From assembly GCF_023973825.1 (NCBI RefSeq), contig NC_090125.1, positions 3,135,412 to 3,199,411 on the forward strand: a stretch of 64,000 nucleotides of DNA, written 5' to 3'. Below, one piece after another: positions 33,492 through 46,500 of this stretch. The position numbers were made by a program, and so were the translations under genes. Each line of letters begins with the position of its first letter. Within the stretch, counting starts at the first letter, position 1. Under the pieces are notes generated by a model, which was given only the letters and a program-made list of their open reading frames with translations, was not told where the DNA came from and did not search any database. The stretch comes from Plasmodium brasilianum (Eukaryota; Apicomplexa; Aconoidasida; Haemosporida; Plasmodiidae).

Positions 33492-35241
33492 AGAGAGAAA
33501 TACATATTTATTTAGCAGTTCTGGAATTGGAATGCATGTGTATATACTTATATATTATATATATATAAATTCATCCCTGTGTGCATATGTACAAATAAAT
33601 TTAGGTACATACGTGCTTATGTGTTTACTTCCAAATTAGTCTTTAAAACGTGCATATTTTATGTTTGGTATAATGTTAATTACTCCAAAAAAAAAAATGT
33701 TTGTAATTAGAAGTAAAAAGTGAACATTTTCATCAGTAAATGATGTACATTACCAAAATTTGAAAAAAAAAAAAAGGAAAAAGTATTAAAGAATGAGAAG
33801 AAGGAATGTGTAAGACCTTAAATGATGCAAATGTGCATGACATTAAAGAATAATTTTTGGAATACATAAAAGGTTACTAGCTTTAAAAAGTTATGTTGTC
33901 CAAATATATTGTTGGCATATATTGCACATTTGTTAAACATATGTATATACATATGTGCATACACCCTTTTTTTTTTTTTTTATAATTTTTTTTTTGTTTC
34001 ACCATTTAAAGAGTATTTTATCTACACCTTTATGCGTTTATTTATTTTCCATACCATATAAAATGAATAATAAACCCACTATTTAAATGTTGTAATAAAC
34101 TTTTTATTGTATTATAATTTTCTTATACTACCTTGGAAAAAATAATAAAAGTAGAGGTAAAAAAATTTAGTAAGTAAAAATTATTTTCAATCTTAATTTA
34201 TGGTTAAGTATTATAGTTTAATATATATTATGCTGTCATGATGTTTGAACAGTACAATATTATATTCACTTCTTTTATTTTTTTTTTAACCCTCTTTAAA
34301 ATAACTTTTGACGTAAACATACGTAAAAATATATGCGGACACACATAAATATAAATATACAGAAATATGTACGTATGCGTATATATATGTGCTTATTTAT
34401 ATGCGTATGTACGTATTTTATTTATTTTTTTATTTTATGTGTAAAATTTAGCCATTATGAAGAATACATTTTTTTTATTAATTCGAAAACGTATCGTAAT
34501 TCTGCATTGTGATGTGCCTTACATTCATTTGCGAATTCTTTATTTTTGGATGTACCCATTTATTTATTTTTTTTTTTTATATTTCAAATGGTTGTGGAAT
34601 ACTTTATTTTTCTTTTTATTGCTGATGTGAAATTTACAAATCTTTAAAAAAAAAATAAATTTCATGTAGGTATAGGGATCTAAACGAATTATGCAACAAT
34701 CATATATGTTTGTGTGTACTATATAATATATAATAAATTTTAGTTTGTTTCAGGATTTACACGTAATAAAAATTTTTAGGAATTTATTTATATTTATATT
34801 TATTTTTTTTTGTTTTTTTTGAATTATTTAATTTACGCTTGAATAATTCTACTTAATTTGAGCAACATTCAGAAAAAACAGAAATTTAAAATAAGGTTAA
34901 AGGTAATAATAAGGGAAATTAAATAGCATAATGTTAATTGCAACAAATGAAAAAAGAATAAAATACAATAAAGTAACCACATAATAATACATAACCTCTT
35001 ACCACTCAGTGTGTATGTAGTTTAAATAAAAAGAAAAATCGAGTAAAAAATATATATATATATATATATGTATACTTAAAATATAAGACGATCGGAAATT
35101 AAAAAGTATGAAGAGAAAAATTTGCATATATGCTTAAAACATTTCCGAGCAACTATTCAAAGAACAGAGTTGATAATTGATCTTGAAGACGTTCATCTTA
35201 TTGGGTTTATATATTAAAACATAATTTCTACGCAATTATTT

Positions 35242-35315
<74 letters not shown>

Positions 35316-35400
35316 TACAATTCCAAAAGGAACTATTAATTTTGCTTTTTCCTACTTACCACAGGAACAGCCTTTTAATGAAATAGTAATGTAATAAAAT
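33492..35400. promoter_or_regulatory. Intergenic, CENP-C-like gene to CLK2
   Basis: About 1.9 kb between two plus-strand genes. It should hold the 3' UTR of the first and the CLK2 promoter and 5' UTR. TA-alternating DNA occurs at 34320-34420 and 35049-35072. A 60-T run ends 86 bp before the CLK2 ATG. No gene or RNA recognised. Confidence 0.6.
35255..35314 (+). repeat. Uninterrupted T60 run
   Basis: Sixty consecutive T bases, preceded by another T run (35238-35253) with one C between. This is the longest homopolymer in the window and lies just upstream of the CLK2 coding start. Its exact length is likely unreliable in any assembly. Confidence 0.9.
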
Positions 35401-38400
35401 ATGCTAAAGGGGGATTGCTTAATTTCACTTTTTGACATAGTTGAGGAGTTCAATAACTACTGCAAGCTGTATAAAAAGAAGCATGCTAACAGTTTTAATA
35501 TTTCTAGTAATGTGCTTACAAAAAATGAAAGAAATAAGGAGATAAATGAATTTAATTATAAATTTAATGATTTTATGAACAAACTTAGCATTTTGTATAA
35601 ATGCATTTTAGAGAAAAAGGGTACGAATAAGGATGATGAAGTAGAAGGTAACAAAATTAATAGCAAAGACACTGATGAATCACAATATTTCCATTATAAT
35701 AGTAACGATATTGGTGAAACTATATGCATACAACAAAATAATGACGAAATAGACGAAGGAGATAGAGCAGGATCTGATAAGGATGGAAAGTTTTATTATA
35801 AATGTACTATTGATATGGAGGATGAGTATGACAAGATTAAAAATTTGAATACGGAGAAAATTTTAAAAGAAAGAAATAAAAGAAAGATTGACGAAAAGTT
35901 GGAATTAGGAAAGATTAATAAGATGTGGAGCATGCATGAGCAAAATCCGAAATTATCAAGTTCTACAAATAGGTATGATATATTAGCAGCATGTAATAAT
36001 AATAATAATAATAATAATATTGATTATAATAATAATAAATATCATCTAGTAACATTTGAAGAGTTCCCGTTCCATTCTAACAGTAATTCAAGTAATTCAA
36101 GTTCATTAACAAACACGGAAGACTCAAGCAATGAAAATAATGATTTTACAGTTAATAGGAGAAGTGATGTCTTAATAAAATATGTTACTGGGTTAGACTA
36201 TACACTAAATGTTAGAAGAGTATCTAAAGAATATTTAATTGAAGAGATTAAAGAATTTTATAGAATACATAACAATAGTATTAAGTTAGATGAATATTCC
36301 AAATACTTAAGTTATGAAACTATAAATATGCTAAAAAAAAAGGTGGATAATAATAAAAATGGAACCTTTGATTTTATGGGTAATTATAATAATATTTTTA
36401 AGGCGGAAAATTTTTTTTTCAATGTTCCTATAAATTATTTTTTTATTAGAAACTACGAGGAACAAACTGGGGTTACTATGTCCTCATCGAATTATACAAA
36501 TTATGAAAAAAGTTTAAATGGTGTCAATACATATTCACTGTCTAACAATTCATCCAGTATCAATGGAAACAACTATAACATATATACAGATAGTATACTA
36601 TTAAGTAGAAACAATTCGTATAACAAATGCAATTCTCCTATGTTTGGATCAGATGATCGTCAGTTATCTCCAAATTTTGGCACGTATAATGGAACTAATA
36701 AAAGTGAAGAAGTCGATAATTATGAAGATGAGAATTATGTGAGTAGTGAAAAATATCAAATTGATGAAAATAACAAATTTTATAGAAGCCCATATTGCTA
36801 TAACGAAGAGATAGAAAATAAACATTTTAGATTCAATTCAAAAAATGAACCAATTGCAGAAAAAGATGAAAAATTAAATAAATGTTCAACTATTCCTTCA
36901 AAAATGTTTAATCATTTTTGTAATTCACCCAAGAGTAACAGCAATATTTATGAGAATGAAGATAAAGTAACTAGAATTCATGGTTATATCGAATCAGAGA
37001 ATTATGAAACGTGTGAGATAAATAACATAGTCAATAAAAAAAATAATTTAAATAGTAATAGAAGTGATTTTTACCAAAGTATAAGTGACTTCTACAAATG
37101 TATGGAAAACCATAATTATTATAATTGTTCGCAGGGGAAGAACAACATTAACAATTATAGTTACAGCAATGACATGGACAGAAATAACAAAGAAAGTAAG
37201 AACAATACTATCAATGACAATAACCATGATAACAGTGATAACAATAAGAACAATATCACGTATAATGCCAGAAGCAGCTCCCCTTTTCTGGTTAGCAATG
37301 AAACGAGCGTACAAGGAAATAGTATAAATTTCCAGGAGAATGGGAAAAATATAAATAATTTATACTTTGATGATGAGCTGTCTAACGCTATAACACTAGA
37401 GAATGAACCATGTATAAATAAAGAAATGGACGACAACAGAGAGAATCATTTGTCTGATAGGAATATTAAAGATACAAACACTTGTTACGAAGCAGAATGT
37501 AAATATAAAAGTATATCTGAGGAGGATAATGTAATAAAGAAGGAAAAACTAATACAATATGAAAAAGAAGAAAACAGGTGGATTGATGAATATTGTAATG
37601 GAAATTATAATTTATTTAGATCAAAACAGTTAAAAAAAAAAAAAGAATTAAAGTTTAATGGTGAATATAACGTAACTAATGATATTATAAAACTTGAAGA
37701 CACAGGAAATAACGTGAAGAATGAAAGAATCAATATTAATCTTAGAAATGGTCATTATAATGGTGATAACGACAGTCACAATCGCAGTGATAGTGACAGC
37801 GATATGGGTACAGTTAAGGATGTCATTTTGGAGAACGAAAGTAATTACGACAACACATATAATGTAATTAATCTAAAAATTGTGTATGAAACAAATAAAA
37901 GCGAGTTTTGCATTTTGGAAGAAATGAATTTCTTTCCAGGTCAAATAATTATAAATAAATATAAAGTAATAAAGGTTTTGTCCAAGACTAAGTTTAGCAC
38001 TACCTTAAAATGCTTAAATATTCTTTATAAAAGAGGTGGAAAACGGAAGGATGTATGTTGTACAAATAAAACCACGAAGGATGAAAAAATAAATGCTAAT
38101 AAAAAGAATATTTATGATAATGTGATTAATTTTGATACACAAAAAATGTCAACAGGCTTTAAAACAAAAAATGCTACCTGCAATGGTCATAGTATACACA
38201 ATAAATACCTTAATATGGAAAGAAAATCTCTTTTAACAAACAAAGGGAGAATAAAAAAAGATTATAAATATGTCTGCTTAAAAGTGATGAAAAATGGAAA
38301 GAGTTTTTTAGATCAAGGTTTATTTGAATTGATAGTTTTGAATATGCTATCAAGTGAAAGTAATACCACGAAAGGTGATAGCTATTGCACATTGACTAAT

Positions 38401-39786
38401 AAAAATATTATACAACTCTATGATTATTTTTATTTTAAAGAGCATTTAGTTATAGTAACTGAATATATGCAAAGTGACTTATACAATTATTTTATAAAAA
38501 AGGGGAAATTAGGAACATTAGGTCAACTACAAATTTTAGCTAAGAATTTATTGGATGGTTTAGCATATATCCATTCGAAAAATTTAATTCACTGTGATTT
38601 AAAACCTGAAAATATTATGATAAATATGAAGAGAGGGAAAAATGTCTCGAAAAGGGATTCAAAAGAGGAGACAGACGTGAAATATAACACAAATAATACA
38701 GAAGAAAAAGCGGAAAATAAATTTAATTCAACAACATCAAATTTATCAGGAGCATTAAAAAACCGTTCATTCGTAAACAGTTATAATGCATATATCGCAG
38801 AGAGTTATGAACCTAGTTTTATGTCAAATGAGAATGATATAAAAGATGTCGGCGAGATCAAGTGTAATTCTTACCAGGAGGCAAATAAAAGTGAAAAGAA
38901 TAATTTAGTTATCCTCAAAAATTTACATGAAAACAATGAAACATGTGAAAAAGATAATATTTTATTATCAAAATGTGGTAACTATTCGAGGAAGTGTTAT
39001 GACAAATATGCATATGAAAAAGACACTAATATTTATAATAATAAAGGAAACTGTTCAAATAATTCCGATAAAACTCATATTTTTAGTTGTGAAAAATTTG
39101 ACAAAATAAAAATAATAGATTTTAATAGTTCTATATATGAAAGTGACAAATTAGAAATGTATGTTCAAACAAGATCTTACCGATCCCCTGAGGTGTTGTT
39201 ACAACAAAACTATGATAGAAAAATTGATATGTGGAGCTTGGGTTGCATATTATTTGAATTTTTAACTAAAAATATATTATTTGATCATCAAAATATATAT
39301 CGTTTTATATATTCTATAGTGTCTTATATTGGGCCCTTCCCATTTTATATGATAAATGGATGTAGAATACCTTATGTTTTTACAAAACATGGATTAATAA
39401 TACTAAACAAAATAACGGTTGATAAAAATTATGATAATTATTTTAAGGAAGAACAAGTTCATGAAATAGATGACGATCCAGTTATCTTTAACTCAAAAGA
39501 TTTCTTTCGTCTAAATAAAAATGAAAATTTTATAAATGATTTATTAAGAAATAAAAGCACAAGCCAAAGTTCACAGTTTCTATCTAAAGAACGAAATCAA
39601 GAGGTTTATTACGATGTCTGTAGTCCTAGTAATAACCTGTTAAAACATAATTTTCAAATAAGCGATTTATTATTTCTAGATTTCCTTTTATCGCTACTTC
39701 AGATAGACCCCTGCAAGAGACTTAATTCGATTGAAGCATTGGAGCACCCATGGCTCAGGCCACAACTGTACGAAGACGGTTTGTAG
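35401..39786 (+). CDS. CLK2: CLK-type protein kinase (CLK2)
   Basis: 1461 aa, single exon. Ser/Thr (dual-specificity) kinase of the CMGC group; Plasmodium CLKs phosphorylate SR splicing factors. The catalytic domain is C-terminal (about 845-1455). It includes the ATP loop region YKVIKVLSKTKFSTTLKC, Lys961 in YVCLKVMK, HCDLKPENI with Asp1066 and Asn1071, and DFN (Asp1240) in place of DFG. The activation segment YVQTRSYRSPEVLL is followed by KIDMWSLGCILFEFL and the final CKRLNSIEALEHPWL. Large insertions split the lobe: about 75 residues before Lys961 and about 170 between the catalytic loop and DFN. The first 840 residues are Asn/Ser-rich and charged. No LAMMER signature is evident. CLK rather than DYRK is supported by synteny with SEC7 recalled for P. 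falciparum CLK2; the motif set alone fits CLK, DYRK or HIPK. Confidence 0.8.
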   Translation: MLKGDCLISLFDIVEEFNNYCKLYKKKHANSFNISSNVLTKNERNKEINEFNYKFNDFMNKLSILYKCILEKKGTNKDDEVEGNKINSKDTDESQYFHYNSNDIGETICIQQNNDEIDEGDRAGSDKDGKFYYKCTIDMEDEYDKIKNLNTEKILKERNKRKIDEKLELGKINKMWSMHEQNPKLSSSTNRYDILAACNNNNNNNNIDYNNNKYHLVTFEEFPFHSNSNSSNSSSLTNTEDSSNENNDFTVNRRSDVLIKYVTGLDYTLNVRRVSKEYLIEEIKEFYRIHNNSIKLDEYSKYLSYETINMLKKKVDNNKNGTFDFMGNYNNIFKAENFFFNVPINYFFIRNYEEQTGVTMSSSNYTNYEKSLNGVNTYSLSNNSSSINGNNYNIYTDSILLSRNNSYNKCNSPMFGSDDRQLSPNFGTYNGTNKSEEVDNYEDENYVSSEKYQIDENNKFYRSPYCYNEEIENKHFRFNSKNEPIAEKDEKLNKCSTIPSKMFNHFCNSPKSNSNIYENEDKVTRIHGYIESENYETCEINNIVNKKNNLNSNRSDFYQSISDFYKCMENHNYYNCSQGKNNINNYSYSNDMDRNNKESKNNTINDNNHDNSDNNKNNITYNARSSSPFLVSNETSVQGNSINFQENGKNINNLYFDDELSNAITLENEPCINKEMDDNRENHLSDRNIKDTNTCYEAECKYKSISEEDNVIKKEKLIQYEKEENRWIDEYCNGNYNLFRSKQLKKKKELKFNGEYNVTNDIIKLEDTGNNVKNERININLRNGHYNGDNDSHNRSDSDSDMGTVKDVILENESNYDNTYNVINLKIVYETNKSEFCILEEMNFFPGQIIINKYKVIKVLSKTKFSTTLKCLNILYKRGGKRKDVCCTNKTTKDEKINANKKNIYDNVINFDTQKMSTGFKTKNATCNGHSIHNKYLNMERKSLLTNKGRIKKDYKYVCLKVMKNGKSFLDQGLFELIVLNMLSSESNTTKGDSYCTLTNKNIIQLYDYFYFKEHLVIVTEYMQSDLYNYFIKKGKLGTLGQLQILAKNLLDGLAYIHSKNLIHCDLKPENIMINMKRGKNVSKRDSKEETDVKYNTNNTEEKAENKFNSTTSNLSGALKNRSFVNSYNAYIAESYEPSFMSNENDIKDVGEIKCNSYQEANKSEKNNLVILKNLHENNETCEKDNILLSKCGNYSRKCYDKYAYEKDTNIYNNKGNCSNNSDKTHIFSCEKFDKIKIIDFNSSIYESDKLEMYVQTRSYRSPEVLLQQNYDRKIDMWSLGCILFEFLTKNILFDHQNIYRFIYSIVSYIGPFPFYMINGCRIPYVFTKHGLIILNKITVDKNYDNYFKEEQVHEIDDDPVIFNSKDFFRLNKNENFINDLLRNKSTSQSSQFLSKERNQEVYYDVCSPSNNLLKHNFQISDLLFLDFLLSLLQIDPCKRLNSIEALEHPWLRPQLYEDGL

Positions 39787-40573
39787 TGGTGCGTGTATAT
39801 TAGTGTAAACGCGCACGTGAATATGTGTATACGTATATGTATGTCTACTTGTATACGTATTTGTATATATATATATATATGCCTATGTGACATAATCAGA
39901 TTTATATATAACTTCTAAAAGGGGCGCTAACAATAGCAGGCGGGGGAAAGAGTTTGTACACCTTTGTACTAATTTCCATCACAAAAAAAAAAGAGGAAAA
40001 AAAATTAAATAATAAAATGATTAATATATAACAATGCAAAAAAATAAAACAATAAAAATATAATATATGATATATGCTATATAATATATACTATACGTTA
40101 TATATACTATAAAGAAACTACACACTAAAAATAATGGGATACGATTATTAAAAAAAAAAAAAAAAAAAAAAAAAGGAAATATACAAGCAATGAAAATTAG
40201 AATTAAAAAATACATTAATATTAAAATAAAAATAAAAAACATTATTAAGATAATATCAAGAATATTTTTTAAATAAAATTTTTTATTTTGTTTTGTGCGG
40301 TTTTATAATAACCTTTTTTCATTTATTTTTACCATATCATACTAATATAGAACAAGTGCTTTCAAATTCCTTATTTGAAAAAAACTATCTTCGTGTCAAC
40401 TTGCTTTTCAAATGATTAAAAAGGATATACATTCTTAACTTTGTTAACCATATGTCTGTTAATATGTGTTTTTCTTCTGAAATATGTACATATATAAACA
40501 AATGTATATGTACGGATGGATAGCATATATTTTTCCGTTTAAATTTAATTCGATAACTCTATTTTTTAGCCAC
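39787..40573. other. Convergent intergenic region, CLK2 / SEC7
   Basis: About 790 bp between two 3' ends. TA/GTATAC-rich DNA at 39795-39880, an A25 run at about 40150 and otherwise mixed A/T. No gene. Confidence 0.6.
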
Positions 40574-43500
40574 TTAATTGTAATCGCTGTCTCTGGAGTC
40601 TTCGCTTGCCTTGTTATTATCTCCCTCTTTTTGCTGGTCATTCTCTTCATATGTCTTGTTATCATCCCCCTTTCTGTGATCGTTATGTTCTTCATACGAC
40701 TTGTCATCTTCCCCCTCTTTTTCCTCCCCATTCTCTTCATATGTCTTGTTAGAATCCCCCTTTTTGTGATGATTATGCTCTTTATCTACCTTGCTAAGAG
40801 GATCCTTTTCATTATAATCTTTCCTTACAAATTCTTCATTTGTATTTCCATCAGAAACCGTTTTATTATCATCGCCATTTTTGTTCTCGTTGTGTTCTTC
40901 ACCCGTCTTATCAACATCCATTTTAATATCATCAGTGTCTTTTTGTTCATTGAGCTCTTCAGCTTTCCTGTTTTCATTTTCCTTTTTGTTATTATCATCT
41001 TCCTCTTTTTTCTCCTCATTTTCTTCATTTGTCTTACTATCCGCACCCTTTTTATGCCCTTCATCGGTTCCCATAACTTTGTCTCCCTGATTATCTGCAC
41101 TTTCATTTGGTATATTTCCCGGATGGGCTTGTTCCTTTTCGTCTTCTGTTTTCTTTTCCGTTGTACTGATAACAGTACAATCGGCTTGGGTGCGTGCTCC
41201 ATCATCATATTTGGTTAATAAAACATTTAATAATTCCTCGAAAATATTTTTAAATTGATCATTTTGGCTGTTATCAGAATATAAAATATAGTAAACAATG
41301 ACAATACTAATTCTTACATTAACTTGTAGTTTGGAAATGCTTTTAAAAATTTCATTGTCGTCATTTGGTAGATTATTTTTGTCTTCTACATTTTCTGCAT
41401 TATAAGGTTTTAGATGTTTTTTTTCTTCTTCATTCAAAAATGAATAACCATTTTTAATATGGGAAAAACAATTAATACGATGATCTTTTAAAGAGTATGC
41501 ATAAGATGATGAAACATAAATAATATTTTTTATATTTTCAACAAAAGTTTCTTTGTAAATATTTAATATTTTTTTTGCTTCTTCTTGAATAGTTAATAAT
41601 GCACAATAAAAGTGTTTTAAAAAATAAAAGATACAATTATTTTCACATTTTGTTTTTGTTAAAATTTTATTGCATATTCTTTCATTATTTAAACATAGCA
41701 ATTCATACAAGTTAATATCACACTCTTCTTCTAGATCATTTAAGTATTTATTATTAATTTCATCATTTTGTGTAAACGAATCCCTTCCCTGTTCATATCT
41801 CTTTCTATTTTCCTCATTCTTATCATTCTCACTGTCCATATTAGTATCATTTTTGCTGATTCTTTTGATATCACATGAATCTCCTGAGCAATTGAGCAGA
41901 GAATATAAGAAGGACAAAATTATATGACTAACAAAACTAATACTCATACTTTTCCTGTAACATACATTATCATAGGTTAACATTTTTTTGGCATATAAAT
42001 AACTAAAGTAGTAATTGTACTGTTTATGCAACATAGTATGTATATAATAATCATTTGCATAATTAAATAAATTGTTTAATACATTTATATCTTGATCTAT
42101 AGCCTCTATATTTTTATAATTAATAATACAACCACAATTTTCATATTCATTTTTTTCCAACATTTTATCAGATATATCATTGCTTTTTTTATTGTACAAA
42201 TTAAAATTGAGCAAAGCTTCCATACAATAATTTTTTTTAGCATTCAAAGAATTCGCATAGTTATTTCCATTGGGGTCAATATCATTTTCACTGTTGTTTT
42301 TGTATTGTTCATTTTCACAATTTAGTTTATCTGTAGAAATGTTCTTACATATAAAAGGAAAATAATAATTATATGTTATTAACGGCAAAATAATAAAATT
42401 ACTTATTAAATCTATTAATTTTTCATCTCTATAAACGTACTTATCATGTTTGGAATTCTTTTCATTTTTATTATTTGTCATAGTACTTTCCTCTTTTTTT
42501 TGTACTCTTTTAAAAATATAATTTTCATTAAAAAGAAACTGCTGTAGTTTTATATATGCTTCACTTCTTGTTCTTTTTGAGCTAAAGGAGCAAGCCAGTG
42601 ATAACACAAAGCATGTTAGTAAAAAAATATACATTTTTTTTAATTCAATAATTTTCTCAAACGCAATGTTATCTTTATACTTTTTGTATAAGGTATCATT
42701 ATAGTTATCATCACGATTTACAATATATGTATCCATTAATTTGCTCATTTTTTTTTTTTTTTTTTTTTTTGAATTATTCATATACATATATATACTTTTG
42801 TAATATATGTTTGATATGATGTGTAAACATTCCGAATTGATAGAAGCTATATGCGCATTAATTTCCTCCTTTTTATTATTAAAATATAGTAAGTACGGTA
42901 GTAAGGATAATATGATATTCTCTATATTAAAATTGTTTAATTTTAATAACACACTGTTATTGTTTATTATGTTGTTAATACTTTCAGTATATATAGTTGC
43001 CTTTTCTATGTAAATATATATATCTTTATCATTTAAAGAAATATTTGTATTATTTGTATTTTTATATAAAATGTTATTAGGGGTTATTAACTGTAACATG
43101 TGTAAGTATATGTTGATTATGCAGCTATTTACATACACATTCTTTGATATTTTCTCTAACACATATATGATTTTATCAATAAAACGATATAAAATATTCT
43201 TTTTTAAAAACTGCAAAATATACATTAAATATATGCCACAAAGAAAAAAGAATTTATTATTTTTTTTTTTAATTTGTATATAATTTTTTGCAAATAAACA
43301 ATTCATGTCCATTTGTCTCTGTCCACTTATTTTATTTTTATCATCTTTATATATATTAAAACAAATATACGAGAAATTTACGACACTCATAATTAGCTGC
43401 TCAATGAATAACCAGTCTTCCTCTAAATCTGTTTCGGTAATTTTTATAAGGAACATATTCTTTTCAACATCGTTTACATCAATTTTTTCTTCTTTATAAT

Positions 43501-46500
43501 TTAATTTTTTAGCTATATTTTCAAAATCGCTGTCATATATATGATATGAATCATCATTTGAAATTTCTTCTTCCGTAAGAAATTTTAAATTCTCCATTTG
43601 AAAATTTTTAAAAATGCTATTATATATATTAACAAAAATAGTACTGTCATAATTTATTAGTAAATATCTATTTAGTAAATTAAAAAAATGTTCAAATGTA
43701 ATTACTGTAATTTTTAAATGCATTATATATGTTTTCATATAAAGATTCATTTTAATTTTGTCCATTAAAAATTCTTTAACTTTGTCCTTATTATTACTTC
43801 TCTTCATATTGTTATTCAAATATGCATCTTTACTTATAATTTCTTTTGAGTTAGTTTTTTTCCCTTTATTGTAATTTTTCATAATATTGCTTCCTTTGTC
43901 TTTTTTGCCATAATCCATTTTTTTGCTTGCCTTCTCCTTTTCACTACAACTGTTATACTCATCATCCTCGCCATCTTCATCCTCTTCATCCTCTTCGTCA
44001 TCTTTTTCGTCCTCTCCCTCCTCGCTACTTAACTCTTCACCTTGTTCTTCGTCAGCATATACGTAAATTTTATCAAATTCATCGGGATCCTTTAATTTTT
44101 CCCGCTTTTCCTGATCCTTCTGATGATTCTCGTCGTTACTGTTGAGGTAGAATTTCTCTTCCCCTCCAAATATTTCGTTTTTTTTAATAAAAAAAGAATC
44201 CGTAGACATATCACTGTATTCTGAGTCACTAGTTGATATGTTGGTAGAATTATCTGTATCATATATATTATTCAATGTAAGATCGTATTTATTTCTTTTT
44301 TTTTCCTCTTCCTTTTTCATAATATTTTTTTTGTTTTCTTTTCCTTCACTTTGAATCTGATAGTTATATTGTGTATTTGGTAAGTTTACCAAATTGGAAG
44401 TAAGGTCATTAACTTCTTCCTCGTACAATTTTTCATAGCTCGTTTTCTTTTTTTTCCGCAGTTGCTTTTTGTTCTGTTTGCATATCATATTATACAGAAC
44501 ATAGGTATAATTAATTTTAAAATACATAATGTGAAAAAACATTTGTGAGGTAAGCAGTTTTTCCTTATTCAAACAAAACAAATCAAAGGAGTTGTCCGAA
44601 TTAACTAGAACAGGATTAGAATCATTTATAATATCTTGCGTATTATTATTGGAACAAAATTTATCATTTGTTAAGTAACCTTGATTAGGTATTTGAACTT
44701 TTGCACTTATGTTATGCAAATCCGCTTTATTTCCTACATTTACGTTATTTAATTCATTTTTTTCTTTATTAACTGAACATTTAACCATTAATATTTTTAT
44801 TAAGTACATAAAACTGCTAATATTTAAGTTAGTAATAATATTATTATAAAAATCATTAATTGTAAAAAAATTGTATATATCTAATTTTAATCTTTTATAA
44901 ATATTAACATTGTCTATAATGGTACTATTATCAGGGTTTTTTGGATCTGCTTTAATATTTACATATATATGATTCAAATTATCTACATCACTATTATTAT
45001 TATTATCATCGTCGTCGTCATGTTCTTCATAATTGTCATCATATTCTTCTTCATTTTCTTCCTCTGTTTGTTTTAACTCTCTAGTCTGTTGAGTGCTTAG
45101 TTTTTCTTTATTTAAATTTTCCTGAATTTTTTTTTTTTTTTTTTTTTTTTCTTATTTTCTTCTGGTTTTTCAGGATAATTTTCTTTAAATATAATTGATA
45201 AATTACTATTTTCGTTATTACTATGTCTTGAAAAAAACATACTACTAAATTCGTCAATCCATTTGGATTTATTTAATTTCTTAACGTTCTTTTTGAACAC
45301 TAGATGTGGGTGTTGATATATTTCTGTTATGCTTTTGTTTATATTATACGTTTCAACGCAGTTCCCTTTTTTATATTTTTTATTTAAAAATTCCTTTTCA
45401 TTGATAAATTGCGTGTTATTTATATACATATGTGGGTAAAAAAAAATAGGAATCAGATCAATAGTAATTAATTTGAATATTATGTTTATATATATAATCC
45501 AGCCATCACGAAATAAATTATGACATTTCTTCACAAAATGAAATAAAAGATACAACAATGATTGAGATTTCTGAGTTAGATAAAAATTTATATATTTAAA
45601 AATGTAACACAATTTGTTAATATTTTCTAAATCGTGATAATATGCCAAAGTATTTATAACCACTTTAAAAATGCATAAACAATTTTCTATTAAACTATAA
45701 TCGCTAGTACGTTTGAAAATTTCAAAAAATATAGGTATAAAATTATTTTTTATCAACAATTTGTTAATATCAAATTTATAAAAATAAACTTCTTTCATTT
45801 TGAAACAGTGATACTTCTTATATTGCTCCTTCCTTTTCTCTAGCAATTTCCAGTATTGATTATCATTTGTATACGAATTTTGAGTGTTTGAAAATAATTT
45901 AATTTCTTCATGTAGTATACAGTTATATAAATTTTCTAAATATATTCTATCTATATTTTTTCCATTATTTATTCCTCTATTATTCTTAATAAATTCTTCC
46001 AACTTCATTTTATTTTTTACCTGATTATTATGTAGGTCTGTGTTCAACATAATAATTGAATACGTTAAAATAAATATGACATCGCTATTTTCAACTATTA
46101 CATACTTCTTTTGAACTTCTTCTTCTTTCATTAATTGTACCTTTTTAGAAATAGAATATACATTTTTATGAATATAATCATTTATATCAACATCCTTTTT
46201 CAAGTTTATTTTCTCCTGAACGCTGTCATATTCTATGTTACTTTTTCCATCGAATTTATTTTTCTGTGAATAGACTATATCTACGTTATTTATTCCGTTA
46301 GAACTATTGTCTTTATTGCTGTTATTGTGCAGTGCCGTTGTACTGTCATTAGCATCATTATTATTACCATAACCATTACCGCTACTACTACTACTACCTT
46401 CATACATGTTATCGTTCAGGAAATCTATTAGTATATACCTCTTTGTGTTTGCTAGTTCTTCTTCCTTCGACAAACAAACAACTTTGTCATTCTCCATTTT

